Origin: Hypericum androsaemum
Taxonomy: Eukaryota > Streptophyta > Magnoliopsida > Malpighiales > Hypericaceae
Direction: 5' to 3'
DNA length: 64,000 nucleotides
Assembly: GCA_963995505.1 (NCBI GenBank)
Contig: OZ023190.1
Coordinates: 6,652,516-6,716,515 of the forward strand
Positions 59,529-64,000 of the stretch are shown piece by piece; within the stretch, counting starts at the first letter, position 1; each line of letters begins with the position of its first letter. The notes under the pieces are model-generated. The model did no database searches. It saw only the letters and a list, made by a program, of their open reading frames with translations, and was not told the origin of the DNA. Position numbers and translations under genes: made by a program.

Positions 59529-60369
59529 CATTTCATTCATCTCATTTAATCCATTCAATTCAATGTCTTCTATATTTTTTACATTTTTACCATAAGACAT
59601 TATTGTTTAGTTCTAGAGGTAAATTTCTAAGTGTTGCCACTTAGATATCGTAGAATTCTTGAGCATCGCAGAAGTATACTTACTAAAATGCTTTGGTAAA
59701 ATATAGCGGCAGCAAATAACACTTTAAGGACGGTGATTATCAATCACGTATCAAGAATATAAGTCTGAGAACTTCCATCATAATTGTTCAAGCAAAGCTA
59801 AGTCAATCACATGGTGATCCATTGTGACTCAACAATTAATTTTAACGTTTCAAGTTTGCCTCGAAGATCATTCGTGTCTCATCAAATTTATCGGTACTCC
59901 AAAAATCAGGTTCATCCCAACTTTCTACAATAATCTTAAAGTGTTATTTTATTAAATAAAAATAAAAGATAGAAATGGACTAATTGATTATGAACATGAT
60001 AAGACATAAAATATGCCAAAGTTTCCATCCAAATTTGTAAAATAAAAAATGATAGTTTCATGTCTTGTGCATAATTAAATCACTAACAGATATCATAAAC
60101 TATAAGACATTATGCGGGGTATTGATCTCATTACATTGAAAAAATAATAACATCTGATTTGAGTACTTATAGTTTAAAAAGGTTATTACCGAAAGCCACC
60201 GTGTGCCATACCTCTGATGTGTCTGCCCGCAGGAATGGGCATGGGTTGTTAGGACGAGTCATGCTAGGGGACGACCTAACGCAGGCTTGAACCTGAAGGG
60301 AGAGACGGCCTGGCACTGCCTCATTCTCCATTTGTGAAACCTAATTGAGGGATTGGAGATTTTGGTAAA
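59529..60369. other. AT-rich intergenic, no gene
   Basis: No credible frame. A short GC-richer patch at 60200-60330 has no recognised motif. Confidence 0.5.
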
Positions 60370-61510
60370 CATATAGAGTTTTAGTCAACATATTGACCAA
60401 AAGTCAACAGTTTGGCTTATTTGTGAGATTTTGTGGTTGATTTGGGCTAGATTATTATTGATCCCTTAAGATTAGACTAGTTCTTATCAATAAATCTTAG
60501 ATCTTATTTTGGATCATGAAGTTTTGGGCTGGGTTTTTGTCGTGGTGATTTAGTTCTCCCGAGTTGATGAAGTTGACCGAGTGAAGGGTCACATTGGTCA
60601 CGAGAATGGTGAAGTGAGGTGTAATAACAGCAAGATTGGTGTCCAGAAGGTCTTCATGAGAAGGTGATATAAAATCCTATAGCTGGAAAAAAATTCTAAG
60701 ATGGATGTCCAGAAGGTATTCACGCGAAGGTGATATAAAGTCTTGTAGTTGGTGTCCTCAGCACACATGAAGGTGGAGATTTTTCGTGGATGTGGAGTCT
60801 GCTATGTCAGTTGAGAAATGGTTTGAGAGTTACCGATAAGAGTAAGAGTTACCCATAAGAGTACACGGTACTCGACTAGTTGTGCTGGAGCTTCTGTGAT
60901 TGAAGCTCGCCTATGAAATTTGGGCATGTAGGACTCTCAGTTTATGCACATAGTGATTTACTCATACCGTGTTAGTTCTTCGGTGTTGAAGACCTGAGGT
61001 GAGTATATGTTGTTGAGATATATGTGGAAGATTCTATTCGAGGTGGAGTTTTCAATATTAAGGCGGATGATATGTTGAGCATGAAGCTTACTGGAAGAGG
61101 CACATAATGAAGATGGTCTGAAGTGGAAGATGAGCTATTAAAGCTTGAAAAGATGATTGATTTTGAAATTTGGTCCAAGGTGCAGATTGTTAGGATTTTC
61201 CAGAATTCTAACTCGTTAGAACTCTAATTTCCATCGTAAAGCATATTGGACTTATCCTCTATAAATAAGAGGGAGGGGTTAGAAGTTATTTGGATCTGGC
61301 TTTAGGCTTTGCTTAAACGTAGTATAAGAGAGACTTAGGCTCGAGGCACAACCTTGCCTATGACTTATTTACCATGTATCTCTACATATTATAGTGATGA
61401 TCGTCTCGACCCCGTGGATGTAGGTCAAATGACGGAACCACGTAATATCATGTGTCTTCTATTATCCTAACTCTATATACATCCGTGTTTAAGTTTCCGC
61501 TGGCCTAACA
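60370..61510 (+). mobile_element. Copia 3' interior remnant plus 3' LTR
   Basis: The LTR is 61188-61510. It starts TGTTAGGATTTTCCAG after the polypurine-like CCAAGGTGCAGAT, ends TGGCCTAACA, and has a TATA box (CTCTATAAATAAG at ~61257). Upstream lies non-coding interior sequence with a ~61-bp tandem duplication (TGTCCAGAAGGT(C/A)TTCA(T/C)G at 60643 and 60706). The start is similar to the LTR at 37046, so the families are related. No pol is present. Confidence 0.7.
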
Positions 61511-61965
61511 CATGATAGTTAACATTATTTTTTTGTAAAGGTAATTTTTTTATTCATGTTTAGTTTAACATCATATTTAGTCGTAACATAAAGTGTCCTA
61601 TATTGTAATATGTATATATTGTAGTACTTGTCATCCAAGGCACTAGGTTATGAAATTGTATATATACTCCGTTCACTAATGTGGTTCCCATGTGGTTCTT
61701 AACTAGGATGCAGTACACAGGTTGGTTTGTTCCAAAAATTAATTGAATTGTATGTATATTGTCAAATTGGACCCTACTGTGTTAATACGTATTTACGTTC
61801 GATATCCAAAAAACAGTACTTGCATCCTAATTAAGAACCACATGGAAGCAATTAGAGATTTTGTCAATTCATCTTAAATAGCAGAAGGATATAATAATCT
61901 ATCACAAGAAACTTGTAAGAGCGGGTTAGGAAATGATTCGGACATTGGATGATCTGAAACAGATG

Positions 61966-62672
61966 GTGGTTGATCTTAACCACTATGACATAATTAGACC
62001 TTCTGACAGACATTGCTTTGTTCCACCTCAACTCTAACAGGTTCTTTCGTATTGTTCTCAAGAGCTTCTCAAGGTTGATCCTTCTCTATGAAATGGACTT
62101 CAACAATAACCGCTTTGTCGGCACGTTCCCGAAGATTGTCTTCGAGTTAGCTAACTTGTTCGAGAAGGACCTTGACGCCTTGTTCTTGAACAACAACTGG
62201 GTCGTCTCCGTCATCAGTGGTGGTGGTGGTGGTGGTAAATGACAAGCTCACAGGCTGCATTCCTAGCAGCATAGGCCAAATGGGAAGAACATTAAACGAG
62301 ATCAACTTCGTAAACAACAAGCTTTCAGGTTGCGTACATTCCGAACTTAGGAAAAGCTCGCGAATTTACCGGTCGTAGACCTCTCCCGGAACTCGTTCGT
62401 CGGAGTCCACCACCTCACTGGTCCAATCACCACCACCACTATTTTCTCATTCTTCCCCTCCAGTCCAATCACCTCCCCCACCACTGGTGGCCACCACCAT
62501 TCCGCTCCTCCCCGCCCCGCCCCCAGTATATTCACCGCCATTGCCAAGAACGCCTCCTAATTCGCTTGCACCTGGTCATACCATCTCTTCATAGCCTCCA
62601 GAGGCAGCTTTTCCACCAAATATAGGCTACAAGTACAAGTCGCCACCTCAACCAATGTTTCGAGGGTACTAG
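61966..62672 (+). pseudogene. LRR-extensin (LRX/PEX-type) pseudogene
   Basis: Pieces in shifting frames read VVDLNHYDI, ALFHLNSNRFF, EMDFNNNRFVGTFPKIVFEL, KDLDALFLNNN and VVDLSRNSFVGV. Pro-rich text with YSPPLP and KSPPQPMFRGY follows, ending in a stop at 62670-62672. This is the leucine-rich-repeat then extensin order of cell-wall LRX proteins. Frameshifts, stops and missing repeats (only ~700 bp remain of over 1.2 kb) show it is broken. No introns are visible. Confidence 0.8.
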
Positions 62673-63363
62673 TCAAGTCTGTAACTTGTGCTCTTTATTT
62701 TCCAATTCTTCTCAACAACTGTAGTTAGCTGTTAGCCTTTTGTAACTAGTGTAATTTAGCAGCTGAAATGCCAGCTTTTACAAGGTTGAGAATCCAAATC
62801 TTCCCGACCGGTTACGCAACAACTCACCTTGTCCATCGCTAGTACTCGTAAGATGAGTTACTTGTTCCTTACAATCTACATAACGACGGACTGTAACACT
62901 GGAGGACTCTCCATGAGCAAGCTTCGTCATTGTCGAAATGAGGCGTTAATGGAAAGAATCAAACAGAACCAATGTTAGTCATGAAAACAAAATTACAATG
63001 TCAGAACAAGGCTGGTCAGCAACACAAGCTGTTGGTCAGAACAAACGGCTTGCTTGAATAAGGAAGCAAGCAACATTTGGGGTGCTCCAGTCATTTTTAC
63101 AAGCATTCGATGGAAAATTGGTGACGAAATTTACGAAAACTTCTCACCAACCTGCCCAAGCAGGCACCACAGATAAGCCTTTGGTGCATCCGGATTCACA
63201 AGTCAGTTAGAGCGACATCTACCCATTTATACACGGATGATCGTATACATTTCATGGTACAGATAAAATTTCCAAATCAGACTAACAAGTGTTGAGATGA
63301 GAACCTGAGTTGCACATGGAAAACTGTCTGCAAAAGGGATACCCCTGCCCCTGCAAATTGGGA
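62673..63363. other. Spacer and 3' UTR of the B3 gene
   Basis: No gene recognised. The right-hand half is probably the 3' UTR of the minus-strand B3 gene. Confidence 0.5.
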
Positions 63364-63935
63364 TCAACTTTCATGGGCCTCAACTCGGAAAATCTGGACG
63401 CTGAGGACAACGGAGTTTTCTTCAGGGACAACAGGTTCAAAGGCGCACACATCATATTCATGTAAGTTGTTGTCCTTTGTGAAATTCTTCCACCCACCAG
63501 AAAAGGACCCTCCCCTGTCTGATTGTGGGTTCTTGATTATACCACCTATGAGCTTCACCGGCCATGAATTACTGTCCGTGCGCAAAATCACATCTTGCTT
63601 CTCCGAAAAGGCAAGGTTTTTGGTAATCCATGCTGGGATTTGCTGAACGACCAAACAATATGAGTGAGTGCAAAGATGACTTTGTAGACAGACATGCCAA
63701 AATCGGAAAGGGTAATTTGCAGCTAACGGGATGGCATAAGGATTCTGGTGCCTTACCGCATGATATCTCCCTTGCCCCCTAAGACGTGATGGAGTCATGA
63801 CAATGGTGAAGCCCTTTTTGCTTATGGCTGCCTTTGCGCTTGTTAGTGCCCTGTGTCTGGCTCTCCGTGTTGCTATCTTTCCACTACATCCATGCGTTGT
63901 GAGATGCACAGAATCCGGAGATGGATGCCTGACAT
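63364..63935 (-). CDS. B3-domain (REM-type) protein, 3' end only
   Basis: The last two exons of a plant B3 DNA-binding protein are visible: 63935-63757 and 63642-63364. They join in phase as GRYHA + QIPAWITKNLAF. The first contains GFTIVMTPSRL, the opening strand of a B3 domain. The second contains DVILRTDSNSWPVKLI, SFSGGWKNFTKDNNLHEYD and VQIFRVEAHES before the stop. This makes a complete B3 fold of ~100 residues at the C-terminus, as in REM proteins with repeated B3 domains. The acceptor at 63936 (TATTTCAG) is inferred. Earlier exons lie beyond the window. DNA targets are unknown. Confidence 0.8.
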
Positions 63936-64000
63936 CTGAAATATGGGAAACGTACTTCTCTATGAACAAGAAAATGCATGTTTCAATGACCTAAAACATG

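Overview
The window looks like a stretch of a flowering-plant (eudicot-type) nuclear chromosome. The genes are split by GT-AG introns and their products are plant-specific: a chloroplast lipid-transfer ATPase, a chloroplast FMN hydrolase, a GAUT pectin synthase, a UDP-arabinose mutase, a plant P450 and a REM-type B3 protein. The space between genes is filled with decayed plant retrotransposons, MITEs, microsatellites and LTR remnants. The species cannot be fixed from the sequence alone. All exon models below were built by hand from reading frames and splice sites, and coding lengths were checked to be multiples of three.

Layout. 1-6.35 kb: two minus-strand nuclear genes for plastid proteins, TGD3 (cut by the window edge) and the FMN hydrolase FHY1, separated by a 1.2 kb long-inverted-repeat element. 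6.35-14.6 kb: a gene-free stretch, an RNase H-like relic and a large decayed Ty3/Gypsy element with several internal tandem repeats and a recognisable 3' LTR. 15.0-23.5 kb: two plus-strand genes, an R3H/SUZ nucleic-acid-binding protein and GAUT4. 23.5-38 kb: a transposon graveyard with a Gypsy gag relic, minisatellites, degenerate telomere-like repeats, a 2.2 kb hAT-like element and a rearranged Copia array hit by a Gypsy solo LTR with a perfect 5-bp target duplication.

38.8-42.7 kb: an unrecognised membrane protein (plus strand) facing a YqaJ-type nuclease (minus strand). 43-45.5 kb: a MITE and a Mutator-like element with a perfect 9-bp target duplication. 47.4-51.5 kb: RGP5-type UDP-arabinopyranose mutase (plus), then a nine-exon cytochrome P450 (minus) whose upstream region carries a 214-bp tandem duplication with a G-box in each copy. 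52.4-58.3 kb: a dead L1-type LINE. 58.8-61.5 kb: two more LTR remnants. 62-64 kb: an LRR-extensin pseudogene and the 3' end of a B3-domain gene running off the window.

How the genes relate. There is no operon-like organisation. GAUT4 (homogalacturonan synthesis) and RGP5 (UDP-arabinofuranose supply) both serve wall polysaccharide synthesis, but they are 24 kb apart and this need not be functional clustering. TGD3 and FHY1 both act in the chloroplast. I did not find a convincing new multi-gene system. The most interesting items are local: the duplicated P450 upstream region, complementary CT/GA tracts in the GAUT4 leader, an exact 20-bp copy of a splice-donor region after the R3H stop codon, the MULE with possible gene-derived cargo, and the two poorly described coding genes at 38.8-42.7 kb.
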